Shown: piece by piece, positions 43,799 to 52,251 of the stretch | Layout: every line of letters begins with the position of its first letter | Position numbering within the stretch: the stretch's first letter is position 1 | Source of the DNA: Alphaproteobacteria bacterium | Lineage (GTDB): Bacteria; Pseudomonadota; Alphaproteobacteria; Ferrovibrionales; Ferrovibrionaceae | Direction of reading: 5' to 3' | Assembly: GCA_017307375.1 (NCBI GenBank) | Contig: JAFKFH010000017.1 | Location: 124,001 to 188,000 of the forward strand | DNA: 64,000 nt | Made by a program: the position numbers and the translations under genes | The notes under the pieces: model-generated | Databases searched by the model: none | The model's input: the letters and a program-made list of their open reading frames with translations, nothing else | Told to the model about the DNA's origin: nothing

Positions 43799-44589
43799 TG
43801 CTGCTGCTCCATCGCGCGGGCGACCTCGCCGCTCAGGCGGCTCCAGATCATCTCGCGGTACTCGGAAAAGCGCGGCGTATTCATCGTCGCGGCGCTGCGC
43901 GGGCGCGGCAGGTCGATATCGAAGGTGGCGAGCAGCCGACCGGGCTGCGCGCTCATCAGGATGACGCGATCGCTCAGCAGCACGGCTTCGTCGAGGCTGT
44001 GGGTGATGTAGACCACCGTCTTCCGCGTCTCTTCCCAGATCCGCATCAGTTCGTCCTGGAGTACCAGACGGGTCTGAGCATCGAGCGCGCCCAACGGTTC
44101 GTCCATCAGGAGAACTTCGGGGTCGTTGGCCAGCGCCCTGACGATGCCGACGCGCTGCTTCATGCCGCCCGAGATCTGATGGGGGTAGTAGGCGGCGAAC
44201 TTCGCCAGTCCGACCCGGTCGAGCCAGCCGCGCGCCACCGCGAGCCGCTCGGGCCGCGATACCCCGCGCATCAGCAGCCCGAAGGCGACGTTCTCGATCA
44301 CCGTCTTCCAGGGAAAGATGGCGTATTCCTGAAACACGACGCTGTTCAGCGGCCGTCCCGCCTTGCCGCGCGCGATCTCGATCGTGCCGGACGAGATGGT
44401 GTCGAGGCCGGCGACCATGCGCAGGAAGGTCGACTTGCCGCAACCCGAGGGGCCGATCACGCTGACGAACTCGCCGTCGGCGACATCGAGGCTGAAATCG
44501 TCCAACGCGACCATCGGCCCGTCCACACCGGGATAGACCTTGCACACATGGCGCGCCGCGATTTTCGGGGTGCCGATCATGCCGTGCAT
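43795..44589 (-). CDS. NitT/TauT-type ABC transporter ATPase
   Basis: ATPase of 264 residues. It has Walker A GPSGCGKSTFLRMVAGLD near residue 43, the Q-loop VFQEYAIFPWKTVIENV, the signature ISGGMKQRVGIVRAL and Walker B VLLMDEPLGALDAQTR. TVVYITHSLDEAVLLSDR and SAQPGRLLATFDIDL are typical for the nitrate/taurine group. ATGA overlaps on both ends link it to the receptor and permease genes. Confidence 0.94.
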   Translation of the reverse strand: MHGMIGTPKIAARHVCKVYPGVDGPMVALDDFSLDVADGEFVSVIGPSGCGKSTFLRMVAGLDTISSGTIEIARGKAGRPLNSVVFQEYAIFPWKTVIENVAFGLLMRGVSRPERLAVARGWLDRVGLAKFAAYYPHQISGGMKQRVGIVRALANDPEVLLMDEPLGALDAQTRLVLQDELMRIWEETRKTVVYITHSLDEAVLLSDRVILMSAQPGRLLATFDIDLPRPRSAATMNTPRFSEYREMIWSRLSGEVARAMEQQQ

Positions 44590-45608
44590 CAGCGGCGACC
44601 GAGCGTTTCGATGGCCTGGCTGACGAAGGTCGTGTCGATCGCGCGCGCGAGATCGAGCGGCTTGTCATATTCGGTCCGGCCATTCTCGCGATGGACGCGC
44701 TCGACATCGGCCAGGTCTCCGACCGGGATCCGGATATCGGGATCGTAGATCACCGGGCTGCCGTTGCGGATCGCCTCCTCGGTCGAGGCGGTGAAGGCGA
44801 GATAGCCGGCCATGTTCTTCGGGTCGAGATAGTCGGCCCCCTGCATCAGCCGCGCGGCCTCGGCCAGGGCCAGCACGAAGCGACGCGCCGCCTCGGGCCG
44901 TTCGCGGATGAACTTGCCCGAACCGACGAAGGCCACCGTCATCAGGCCAGGCGTGAAATCCTGGCCGAGCAGCTTGCCCGTGCCGGATTTGAGGATCTGG
45001 TCGGAGAAAGGTGAACTGGTCAGCACTGCGTCGACCGAGCCTGCCTCGATCGAGGCAGGCATGTCGGCATTGCCGACATTCATCAGGGTGACGTCGCGGA
45101 TGGTCAGGTTCGCGCGTTCCAGCGCCTTGGCGACGAAATATTCGCCGCCCGAACCGGGGCCACCGGCCACCGCGACCCGCTTGCCCCGGAGATCGGCGAT
45201 CTTGGTCACCCGGCCGGCCGCGGCCAAGTCCGCGCGCGCGATCAGCACGGTCGGGCCGTGTTCGACGGGATCGAGCGCACCGGGCGCGATGATGCGGATA
45301 TCGAGCCCGCGCGCCCAGGCGGTCCACAGCGAAGCGACGATGGCGATGCCGCCGACATCGACGCTGCCTTTGTCGAGGAAGGCAATCGCCTCGGTGCCCG
45401 ACCGGACGCGCTCGAAATCGACGTTGAGGCCATATTTGCGGAATATTCCCCGCTCCTGCGCGACGAAGGCGGTGGCAAACTTCATGATCGGCACATAGGC
45501 GACCTTGACGGTCTGCGGCGGCGCCAGCGGCGCCAGGTCGGCCGCGGCGGCCGGTATCGCCAGCAGCAGGCCGAGGCCCGCCACCAGCCATCGCACCAGG
45601 TTCTTCAT
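44589..45608 (-). CDS. NitT/TauT-type ABC transporter substrate-binding protein
   Basis: Periplasmic receptor of 339 residues starting at ATG 45608, with a signal peptide (WLVAGLGLLLAIPAAAA, cleavage near residue 23). Mature features are VKVAYVPIMKFATAFVAQE, GIFRKYGLNVDFERVRSG, KGSVDVGGIAIVASLWTAW, and VAVAGGPGSGGEYFVAKAL. It is an NMT1/TauA-like protein. It starts the second transporter set, 33 bases downstream of the FAD oxidoreductase gene. Confidence 0.91.
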   Translation of the reverse strand: MKNLVRWLVAGLGLLLAIPAAAADLAPLAPPQTVKVAYVPIMKFATAFVAQERGIFRKYGLNVDFERVRSGTEAIAFLDKGSVDVGGIAIVASLWTAWARGLDIRIIAPGALDPVEHGPTVLIARADLAAAGRVTKIADLRGKRVAVAGGPGSGGEYFVAKALERANLTIRDVTLMNVGNADMPASIEAGSVDAVLTSSPFSDQILKSGTGKLLGQDFTPGLMTVAFVGSGKFIRERPEAARRFVLALAEAARLMQGADYLDPKNMAGYLAFTASTEEAIRNGSPVIYDPDIRIPVGDLADVERVHRENGRTEYDKPLDLARAIDTTFVSQAIETLGRR

Positions 45609-45640
45609 CGTGTCGTTTCCTTCCCCGTCATTTTTATGGT

Positions 45641-47056
45641 TCAGCCCTCGGCGCTGAGAAACGCGCCCTGGCGCCGCAACGCAGCCTGCAACTGGTCGAT
45701 CGGCACGTCGGCCACGTCGATCCCGCCGTTCGCGGCGATGGCCGCGGCGACACCCGCCCCATGGCCGGTCAGCCAGCATTGCGGGATCTCGCGCATGAAC
45801 GAATGGCTGGTTGCATCGCACGACAGATGCCGCCCGGGCGCGAGCAGTCCGCGTACGCCCTGTGGCACGATCGCGCCGTAAGGCACGGAGACATTGGCGA
45901 ATTTCGGCGACAGCGAAGGCGAGACCCCGATCTCGTCGGCCGCCACCCGGCCATCCCACATCGCGCGCGTCAGCCGACCGCGCGCGGCCAGCCGGCGGCC
46001 GTGGCGAACGCCGAGCTGCGGTGCCGAGAGCATGATGAAGGCATCGCCGAAACCCGGCGCGTTCGCCCGGTAGAAGGCGAGATGTTCCAGCATCAATTGA
46101 TGGCTGCGGATCTCGACCTCCGAGAGGTCCTCCACCTTGAGGGCCGAGTAGCCGGCCAGCCGCGGGCCCATGAAGACCGCGACGTCGCGCCGCCAGGATA
46201 CCACCGGCTTCTCGAAGAAGCGCAGACGTTCGCGCCCCTGCGCCATGAAGGACGAGAACTGGTCGGGCATCTCGGCGCGAAAGCGCAGGAAGGCATCCAT
46301 ATCGACACCGCCGAACAGCCAGGCCGTGTTCATGCAGCCGTGGATATCGCGGGCGTCGACCTCAGTCTCGAACTCGGCGCCGGCCTGGGCGTAGAGATCG
46401 CCGTCGCCGGTCGCGTCGACGGTCACCTTGGCCAGCACGGCGCGGCGCCCCTCCTTGCTCTCGAAGATGCAGCCGGCCACCCGGCCCTCCTCGATCACCG
46501 GTCGCGCACCCCAGGCGTGAAAGATGGGATGCACCCCGGCCTCGAGCACCATGGCGAGCGATTCCGCCTTCAACCATTCCGGATCGAGAGTGGGCGAATG
46601 GGTCACGGTGTCGTGATAGGCGGCGGTACGCAACGCCCAGTAAGCAACCTTGTCGGGATCGTGCGACCCCCAGTCGGCGCGCACGGGACCGGCGATCATC
46701 GCCGGCGTCAGCCGTTCCAGAACTTCTTCCGCAAAGCCCCGGATGACATGCCGGCCGTGCCAGTCGGTCATCCGGTCGATCCAGATGACAAGACCGCCGG
46801 TCGAGAGGCCGCCGAGATGGTTGTAGCGCTCGACCAGCACCACGTCGGCCCCAAGCCGCGCGGCCCCGACCGCCGCCGCGGTGCCCGCTGGGCCGCCACC
46901 GACCACCAGCACGTCGCACTCGGTATGCACAGGTACCGTACGGCCCGGTTCCTCCAGCGTACGACTGGAAAGCGTGCGCCGCGCGCGCCGCTCGGCCTCG
47001 AAGGTTTCCGAACGGAAGAACAGCCGTCCGCCCTCGTCGCTCATCGATCCCATCAT
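45641..47056 (-). CDS. FAD-dependent oxidoreductase (PF12831-like)
   Basis: Flavoprotein of 471 residues. The dinucleotide motif is VLVVGGGPAGTAAAVGAARLG near residue 50, followed by VVLVERYNHLGGLSTGG. VTVDATGDGDLYAQAGAEFE near residue 215 is the second FAD contact typical of this group, and the C-terminal APGRHLSCDATSHSFMR region closes the site. Members oxidise or hydroxylate varied organic compounds, often in catabolic clusters. AAGGGACC precedes the ATG. It sits between a hydrolase gene and the receptor of the second transporter. Confidence 0.86.
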   Translation of the reverse strand: MMGSMSDEGGRLFFRSETFEAERRARRTLSSRTLEEPGRTVPVHTECDVLVVGGGPAGTAAAVGAARLGADVVLVERYNHLGGLSTGGLVIWIDRMTDWHGRHVIRGFAEEVLERLTPAMIAGPVRADWGSHDPDKVAYWALRTAAYHDTVTHSPTLDPEWLKAESLAMVLEAGVHPIFHAWGARPVIEEGRVAGCIFESKEGRRAVLAKVTVDATGDGDLYAQAGAEFETEVDARDIHGCMNTAWLFGGVDMDAFLRFRAEMPDQFSSFMAQGRERLRFFEKPVVSWRRDVAVFMGPRLAGYSALKVEDLSEVEIRSHQLMLEHLAFYRANAPGFGDAFIMLSAPQLGVRHGRRLAARGRLTRAMWDGRVAADEIGVSPSLSPKFANVSVPYGAIVPQGVRGLLAPGRHLSCDATSHSFMREIPQCWLTGHGAGVAAAIAANGGIDVADVPIDQLQAALRRQGAFLSAEG

Positions 47057-47065
47057 GGTCCCTTG

Positions 47066-47878
47066 CTACCGGAAGCAGGCCGCGGCGAAAGCGGCTAGCT
47101 CGCTGTTGAAACGCGCCGGATCTTCCAGGAAAGGCGCATGGCCGATGCCGTCGAAAACGCTGAGCCGCGCGCCCGGAATCGTCCGCGCCGTATGCACGGC
47201 AGACGCCATCAGGCACAGCCCGTCGCAGGCGCCCTGGATGACCAGCGCCGGCAGGCTCAACCCGGCCATCAGCCCGTCGCGTTCCAGCGGCCGGCCGATC
47301 AGGTCGCGCAGGGTCCGGGGCGGCGTCAGCATGTTGCAGGCCGCGAACTCGCGCCGATCCGCCGCTGAAGGGGGCCTGGCGAAGCAGGCTTCGACGAAGG
47401 CAAGCCGGCCCGCGATCGAGACGGCGAGATCATCGCTGACCGCCTGCTGCAGGAAGTCCCCACCGGCCGTGTGGCCAGGCGCATTCTTCGTATTGGCATC
47501 GACGAAGACCAGACCGGCCAGGCGGCCCTCGCCATGACGGTCGAGGAAGTCGAGCATCACCCGGCCACCGTAGGACCAGCCGACCAGAATCGCCCGGCGC
47601 AGGCCCGCCGCGTCCATCACGGCCAGCAGATCGTCGGCCCAGCGATCGCTGATGTGGTAGGCCGCACGGCCTTCGGGCTTGGACGAGAAGCCGTGGCCGC
47701 GCAGGTCGTAGGCGACGAGGCGCCACCGGCCGAGGCCGGCATCGGCCATCTGGTGCTTCCAGCACAGACGCGCCTGAAGGATGCCGTGGATGAAGACGAT
47801 GCCGTCGGCGCCGTCCGCACCGGCGACTGCCGCGGCAAGGGACAGCCCGTCCGGCGTCGAAACCAGCATCAGCGCCAC
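47066..47878 (-). CDS. Alpha/beta hydrolase (Ser nucleophile)
   Basis: Protein of 270 residues. The oxyanion region is FIHGILQARLCW, the nucleophile is Ser102 in VGWSYGGRV, and the base is His in FDGIGHAPFLEDPARF. A Ser nucleophile marks ester or C-C bond hydrolases, in contrast to the two Asp-type hydrolases further along the operon. The gene overlaps the permease stop by 10 bases. It may cleave a ring-fission product or lactone; the substrate is unknown. Confidence 0.9.
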   Translation of the reverse strand: MALMLVSTPDGLSLAAAVAGADGADGIVFIHGILQARLCWKHQMADAGLGRWRLVAYDLRGHGFSSKPEGRAAYHISDRWADDLLAVMDAAGLRRAILVGWSYGGRVMLDFLDRHGEGRLAGLVFVDANTKNAPGHTAGGDFLQQAVSDDLAVSIAGRLAFVEACFARPPSAADRREFAACNMLTPPRTLRDLIGRPLERDGLMAGLSLPALVIQGACDGLCLMASAVHTARTIPGARLSVFDGIGHAPFLEDPARFNSELAAFAAACFR

Positions 47879-48663
47879 CGTAGCAACCGGCGCTCGACAA
47901 GGCCGAGCAGCCCGACGAAAGCGAGACCGAGCACGGCCAGCACGACCACACCGCCGATCAGCTGATCCGTCTGGAACAGGTCGCCGGCCCGCAGGATATA
48001 GGCACCCAGTCCGCGCTGCGCCCCGATCATCTCGGCAGCGACCAGCAGCAGGATCGACACCGAGAGCGTGATGCGGAAACCGGCAAGCATCGAGGGCAAG
48101 GCGCCCGGCAGGATGATCTTGGTGATGATCGACCAGCGCGTCAGATTGAAGCTCTGGCCCAGGCGGATCAGATTCTTCTGCACCGCTTCAACACCCGCCG
48201 CGGTGCTGATCACGGTCGGGAAAAAGACGCCGATGGCGATGGTCGCGATCTTGGAGGCTTCGTCGATGCCGAACCAGATGACGAACAGCGGCACCAGTGC
48301 AATCTTCGGCACGGGGAAAAGAATGCCGACGAAAGCCTGCATCGGCGACCGTGCGAGCGTGAACAGCCCCATCGCGAAACCGGCCGAGACGCCGATCAGG
48401 GTGCCGAGCGTCCAGCCCAGCGCGATACGCCACAGCGAGGCCGACAGGTGCCGCCACAGCTCGCCGCTGACCGTCATCCGGTAGATCGCCTGGGCGACCT
48501 GCAACGGTGCCGGCAGGAATACCGGCGATATCCAGCCCAGCGACGAACCGATCTGCCACAGCAGGACGAGGCCAGCGATCGAGGCCGCGCCCATCACCGG
48601 CAGGTCGCGCGGCGCGAAGCCCCGGGCGCGAAATGGAACGACACGTTCAGTGATCGCCGGCAT
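47869..48663 (-). CDS. NitT/TauT-type ABC transporter permease
   Basis: Integral membrane protein of 264 residues; the ATG 48663 with AAGGAGCTTGGTC in front is preferred to a TTG two codons earlier. About six hydrophobic segments are seen, with the EAA loop in LGQSFNLTRWSIITKIILPG near residue 170. It overlaps the ATPase stop by 17 bases. It is part of the first transporter of the long operon. Confidence 0.92.
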   Translation of the reverse strand: MPAITERVVPFRARGFAPRDLPVMGAASIAGLVLLWQIGSSLGWISPVFLPAPLQVAQAIYRMTVSGELWRHLSASLWRIALGWTLGTLIGVSAGFAMGLFTLARSPMQAFVGILFPVPKIALVPLFVIWFGIDEASKIATIAIGVFFPTVISTAAGVEAVQKNLIRLGQSFNLTRWSIITKIILPGALPSMLAGFRITLSVSILLLVAAEMIGAQRGLGAYILRAGDLFQTDQLIGGVVVLAVLGLAFVGLLGLVERRLLRWR

Positions 48664-49483
48664 GACCAAGCTCCTTGTCCGCGATGGCGGCCTCGTTGCG
48701 GATCAGATCCCAGACATGCGCCTCGATCTCGATCAGGTCGGCGTCGCCCGCCCGCCGCTCGGTGATCGGGCGGTCGATGCCGATGATCTCCTTCACGCGG
48801 CCGGGGCGGCGCGAGAGGACGACGATCTGATGGCCGAGGCGGACGGCCTCGTTCAGGTTATGGGTGACATAGACCGTGGTGGTCCTGGCCCGGTCGATGA
48901 TCTGGGCGAATTCCTCGAGCAGCAACAGCCGCGACTGGGCGTCGAGCGCCGACAGCGGCTCGTCCATCATCAGGCAGGCGGGCCGCACCGACAGTGCCCG
49001 CGAGATGCCGACGCGCTGGCGCATGCCGCCAGACAGCTGCGCCGGATAGGCATCCTTGAAATCGGCCAAGCCCGTCAGGTCCAGCACCTCGTCGATCCGC
49101 CGTGCCCGGTCGCGAGCGGACAGCCTGGCATCCTCCAGCACCAGCGAGATGTTGCCGCCGACCGTCCGCCAGGGCAGCAGTGCGAAATCCTGGAAGACGT
49201 AGGTGAACGGGTTGATGCAGTCATCGGCGATCTCACCCGCGCAGGTGACCTTGCCCGCCGTCGGCTCCAGCAGGCCGCCGATGATGTTGAGCAAGGTCGA
49301 CTTGCCGCAGCCCGACGGGCCGACCAGCACCGCGACGTTGCCCGGTTCGATCGACAGCTCGATATCCTCGAGCACGTTGAGATTGCCGTAACGATGGCTC
49401 AGCCCCGCCACCTTGAGGGCCAGACCGCCGCGCGCCGGCGGTGCGACGACGGGCGCGAGCTTGACGCTGACAGCCACGGACAT
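48647..49483 (-). CDS. NitT/TauT-type ABC transporter ATPase
   Basis: ATPase of 278 residues. It has Walker [19 protein letters not shown] near residue 55, the Q-loop VFQDFALLPWRTVGGNI, the signature LSGGMRQRVGISRAL and Walker B CLMMDEPLSALDAQSR. TTVYVTHNLNEAVRLGHQ follows. The gene starts seven bases after the receptor gene stop. It serves the first importer of the operon. Confidence 0.94.
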   Translation of the reverse strand: MSVAVSVKLAPVVAPPARGGLALKVAGLSHRYGNLNVLEDIELSIEPGNVAVLVGPSGCGKSTLLNIIGGLLEPTAGKVTCAGEIADDCINPFTYVFQDFALLPWRTVGGNISLVLEDARLSARDRARRIDEVLDLTGLADFKDAYPAQLSGGMRQRVGISRALSVRPACLMMDEPLSALDAQSRLLLLEEFAQIIDRARTTTVYVTHNLNEAVRLGHQIVVLSRRPGRVKEIIGIDRPITERRAGDADLIEIEAHVWDLIRNEAAIADKELGHAGDH

Positions 49484-49489
49484 GGCTGC

Positions 49490-50515
49490 CTACTTCGCCA
49501 GCGCCGGCACGAACGAGGTATCGATCAGCCTGCTGCCGTCGATGCCGCGGTCGACCAGGTCGTTCGCCTTGAAGAAGTCAAGCTGGCTCAGGACGTTCTC
49601 GACATCGAGCGAGCCCTTGGGATGATAGTAGGTGGCGGACCCCTTGATCTTCTCGGCATAGGCCGGATCGTCCTGCAAGACGCGCTTGGCGATGATCGCC
49701 ACGGCCTCGTCGGTCGCCGGCCCGTAGGTCGGACCGCCTGCATCGATGCCGGTCAGGAAGGCCTGACTATAGAACTCGATGCCTTTTGCGTAACCGGCGA
49801 TGAAGTGCTTAACCAGCTTGCGGTCCTTCTCGATCAGACGGGCGCTGGTGAAGATCGCCGCTATCTGGAACGGAATGTAGTCGCCCTGCCAGCCGATGAT
49901 CTTGACCTCGCCGGCCGCCTCCATGCTGCGTGCGGTCGCCGCGGCGGCCTGGGTGGCATCGACCTGGCCGGTTTTCACCGCGGCCAGCGCAGCCGACCAT
50001 TGCTGCATCGGCCGGATCTGGATGGCCTGCGGATCGGCGCCCAGGCTCTGCGCCACGCGCAGCACGCCGTAGTGCAGCGACGAGCCGATGGTGGTCACCG
50101 CAAACATCCTGCCACCGAGCTTGGCTGGATCGGTCACGCCCGCACCATAGGCCTTCTGCGACACGATGAAGGCATTGCCGGTGTGATAGCCCTTGCGGTC
50201 GGCCAACATGCCGGCGATGACACGAAGGTTGCCTTTGTCTGCCAGGCTCCAGAACCCGGCAGTGAGCGAAGTTGCCCCGAACTGGATGTCGCCCGACACC
50301 ACCGCCGTGGCGATGGCCTGGGCGGATTCGAAGAAGCGCACCTCGACGTCGAGATCCTCGGCGGCGAAGTACCCCTTGTCCTGGGCAATGTAGAGCGTGC
50401 CGGTCGCCGGCAGATTGACGGTACCGACCACGACCTTGTCGCGTGCCTCGGCAGCCATGCCACTCATGGCCAGTACGGCACCGGCGAGCCACGCCGTCCA
50501 TTTGCGTGATGCCAT
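49490..50515 (-). CDS. NitT/TauT-type ABC transporter substrate-binding protein
   Basis: Periplasmic receptor of 341 residues with a signal peptide (WTAWLAGAVLAMSGMAAEA, cleavage near residue 24); GGGAGGAAATCG precedes the ATG. The mature part has VVVGTVNLPATGTLYIAQDK, GYFAAEDLDVEVRFFES and SGDIQFGATSLTAGFWSLAD, typical of NMT1-like receptors. It is the first gene of a fourteen-gene leftward operon divergent from a LysR gene. It is only distantly like the second receptor of the same operon, so two different ligands are likely. Confidence 0.92.
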   Translation of the reverse strand: MASRKWTAWLAGAVLAMSGMAAEARDKVVVGTVNLPATGTLYIAQDKGYFAAEDLDVEVRFFESAQAIATAVVSGDIQFGATSLTAGFWSLADKGNLRVIAGMLADRKGYHTGNAFIVSQKAYGAGVTDPAKLGGRMFAVTTIGSSLHYGVLRVAQSLGADPQAIQIRPMQQWSAALAAVKTGQVDATQAAAATARSMEAAGEVKIIGWQGDYIPFQIAAIFTSARLIEKDRKLVKHFIAGYAKGIEFYSQAFLTGIDAGGPTYGPATDEAVAIIAKRVLQDDPAYAEKIKGSATYYHPKGSLDVENVLSQLDFFKANDLVDRGIDGSRLIDTSFVPALAK

Positions 50516-50550
50516 CGATTTCCTCCCGAATGGGGTCCGCGTTGCCCGGA

Positions 50551-50566
50551 CTTGATGACAGTCAAG
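50551..50566. promoter_or_regulatory. Inverted repeat CTTGA-N6-TCAAG, candidate LysR box
   Basis: Perfect 5-base arms in the 137-base gap between the operon start (50515) and the LysR gene (50653), 36 bases upstream of the operon's first codon. The position suits a LysR activator or repressor site for the long operon. Confidence 0.45.
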
Positions 50567-50584
50567 CTAGCCCCGCCGAATTGC

Positions 50585-50613
50585 TTGAACAAACGAACCC
50601 CTTGAGTCTATTA
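50585..50613 (+). promoter_or_regulatory. Candidate promoter of the LysR gene
   Basis: TTGAAC (50,585-50,590), a 17-base spacer and CTATTA (50,608-50,613) form a moderate sigma70-type promoter. The LysR start follows 39 bases later. A small perfect repeat ATGAA-T-TTCAT at 50,618-50,628 lies at the predicted transcript start and could be an operator for autoregulation. Confidence 0.4.
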
Positions 50614-50652
50614 ATGAATGAATTTCATGAATAGGCGGAAACAGGAAGGCGC

Positions 50653-51549
50653 ATGGACGTTCTCGGCCTGCAGGCGTTCATCCAGATCGCCGAATCCGGC
50701 AGCTTCCGCCGCGCCGCCATGGCGATGAACCTGTCGCAGACCGCGCTGAGCCACCGCATCAAGAAGCTCGAGGCCGACATCGGCCTGAAGCTGTTCCAGC
50801 GGACAACGCGCACCTTGGCGCTGACCCGGGCCGGTCAGGACTTCTTCCCCAAGGCGCGCGACATGATGGCGCGGCTTGGCGCGCTCTACGAGGATCTCAG
50901 GATCGAGGGGCGCAAGGCGCATGAGCGGGTCACCTTCGGCTGCCTCGGCTCGCTCGGCGAACTCTACCTGCCACGGGTCCTGCGCATCTTCCGCAAGCAG
51001 AACCCCGATACCCAGGTCGTGATCTACGACGAACATGCGGCAATGCTGAGCGAGCGGGTCGCCGCCGGCGAGGCGCAATTCGCCCTGACGATCCTTGGCA
51101 CCCAGCGCTGGGCCGAGAAGCAGCGGGTGCTGTACGAAGAAGATTTCGTCGCGGCGGTGCCGGCCGACCATGTCCTCGCCGACCGCAGCCATCTGACCTG
51201 GTCCGATCTCGCCGGCCACAGCCTGGCCCGCATCTCGACCACCACCAGCCACGGCGTGATCCTAAGTGAAAGCCTGGCAGATGTGGCTGACCAGTTGAAC
51301 TGGCGCTACGACGTGCAGCGCACCTACATGGCAGGAACGCTGGTGCTGGCGGGCCTCGCCATCACCGTGCTGCCGCGCGCGGCCATCCCGGTCAGCGACC
51401 GCGTTCGCGTCATCCCGATCAGCAATCCGACGGTAAAGCGCACTGTCGGCATCATCTCGCAGGAGGGCGTGCCGCTGCCGCCCAAGGCGATGCAACTGCA
51501 CCGCATCCTGCTGCGCGAAATCGCCCAGGCGCAGAAGGAACAGCGCTGA
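50653..51549 (+). CDS. LysR-family transcriptional regulator
   Basis: Regulator of 298 residues. The N-terminal winged helix is clear: LQAFIQIAESGSFRRAAMAM, then NLSQTALSHRIKKLEADIGL as recognition helix, then LFQRTTRTLALTRAGQDF. Residues from about 90 form the two-lobed effector-binding domain. It is divergent from the fourteen-gene transporter/hydrolase operon and most likely controls it in response to a pathway compound. The small dimeric-barrel gene follows 63 bases later. Confidence 0.94.
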   Translation: MDVLGLQAFIQIAESGSFRRAAMAMNLSQTALSHRIKKLEADIGLKLFQRTTRTLALTRAGQDFFPKARDMMARLGALYEDLRIEGRKAHERVTFGCLGSLGELYLPRVLRIFRKQNPDTQVVIYDEHAAMLSERVAAGEAQFALTILGTQRWAEKQRVLYEEDFVAAVPADHVLADRSHLTWSDLAGHSLARISTTTSHGVILSESLADVADQLNWRYDVQRTYMAGTLVLAGLAITVLPRAAIPVSDRVRVIPISNPTVKRTVGIISQEGVPLPPKAMQLHRILLREIAQAQKEQR

Positions 51550-51612
51550 TCGTTGTTCGCCAAATGGAACTGGTTTAATAGAAAGAACCAGCGAGGCAGG
51601 ACGGAGCAAGCG

Positions 51613-52251
51613 ATGCCGGCTATTTCGGGAAGCGCGATGATCGCGTTGTGGAACGGCGTCGATCCAGCGCGGCAGGCCGAATACGACGTCTGGCACAGCC
51701 GCGAACATGTGCCGGAGCGGATCGGCGTGCCCGGCATGATCGGAGCCCGCCGCTACCTGCGCACGGCCGGGCCGCTGCCGCGATATCTGACGCTGTACGA
51801 CATCGAGGACATCTCGGTCCTGGCCAGCGCGCCTTACCAGCGGCTGCTGGCCGAGCCGACCCCCTGGACATTGAGCATGCGGCCGTCGTTCCGGGGATTC
51901 ATGCGCCTCTGCTGTCGCCGCGAATTCTCGGCCGGTGGCGGCATGGGCGGGGTACTCGGCGCAATCATGCTGGCCGAACCGCCGGCCGAGCCGCGGTCGA
52001 CGCTGACGGCGCTGCTGGCCAAGCCCGGCGTCACCACCGTCCATCTGCTGCTGCGCGATCCGACCGTGGCCGACGTACCCTTCACGATCGGCGGCGACGC
52101 ACCGGATTTTCCGCGCGGCGGCGCCATCCTGCTGGAAGGCTTCGACGAGGCCGGCCTGGCGTCGGCGGCCGAGAGCCTCACGATCTATCGGCTGGCCTAT
52201 GCCGTCGACCGCGAAGATCTCGGCCGCCTGGTCCCGCCGGCTCAGTCGTAG
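51613..52251 (+). CDS. Dimeric alpha/beta-barrel (EthD-like) protein of unknown function
   Basis: Protein of 212 residues; ATG 51613 follows ACGGAGCAAGCG and is preferred over 51553. The N-terminal half has SAMIALWNGVDPARQAEYDV, WHSREHVPERIGVPGMIGARRY and LTLYDIEDISVLAS, the pattern of ferredoxin-like dimeric barrels (EthD/DUF4286-like) that bind small aromatic or polyketide compounds. The C-terminal half may be a degenerate second repeat. It follows the LysR gene and ends with a 10-base overlap with the convergent SMP-30-like gene. No precise function can be given. Confidence 0.75.
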   Translation: MPAISGSAMIALWNGVDPARQAEYDVWHSREHVPERIGVPGMIGARRYLRTAGPLPRYLTLYDIEDISVLASAPYQRLLAEPTPWTLSMRPSFRGFMRLCCRREFSAGGGMGGVLGAIMLAEPPAEPRSTLTALLAKPGVTTVHLLLRDPTVADVPFTIGGDAPDFPRGGAILLEGFDEAGLASAAESLTIYRLAYAVDREDLGRLVPPAQS

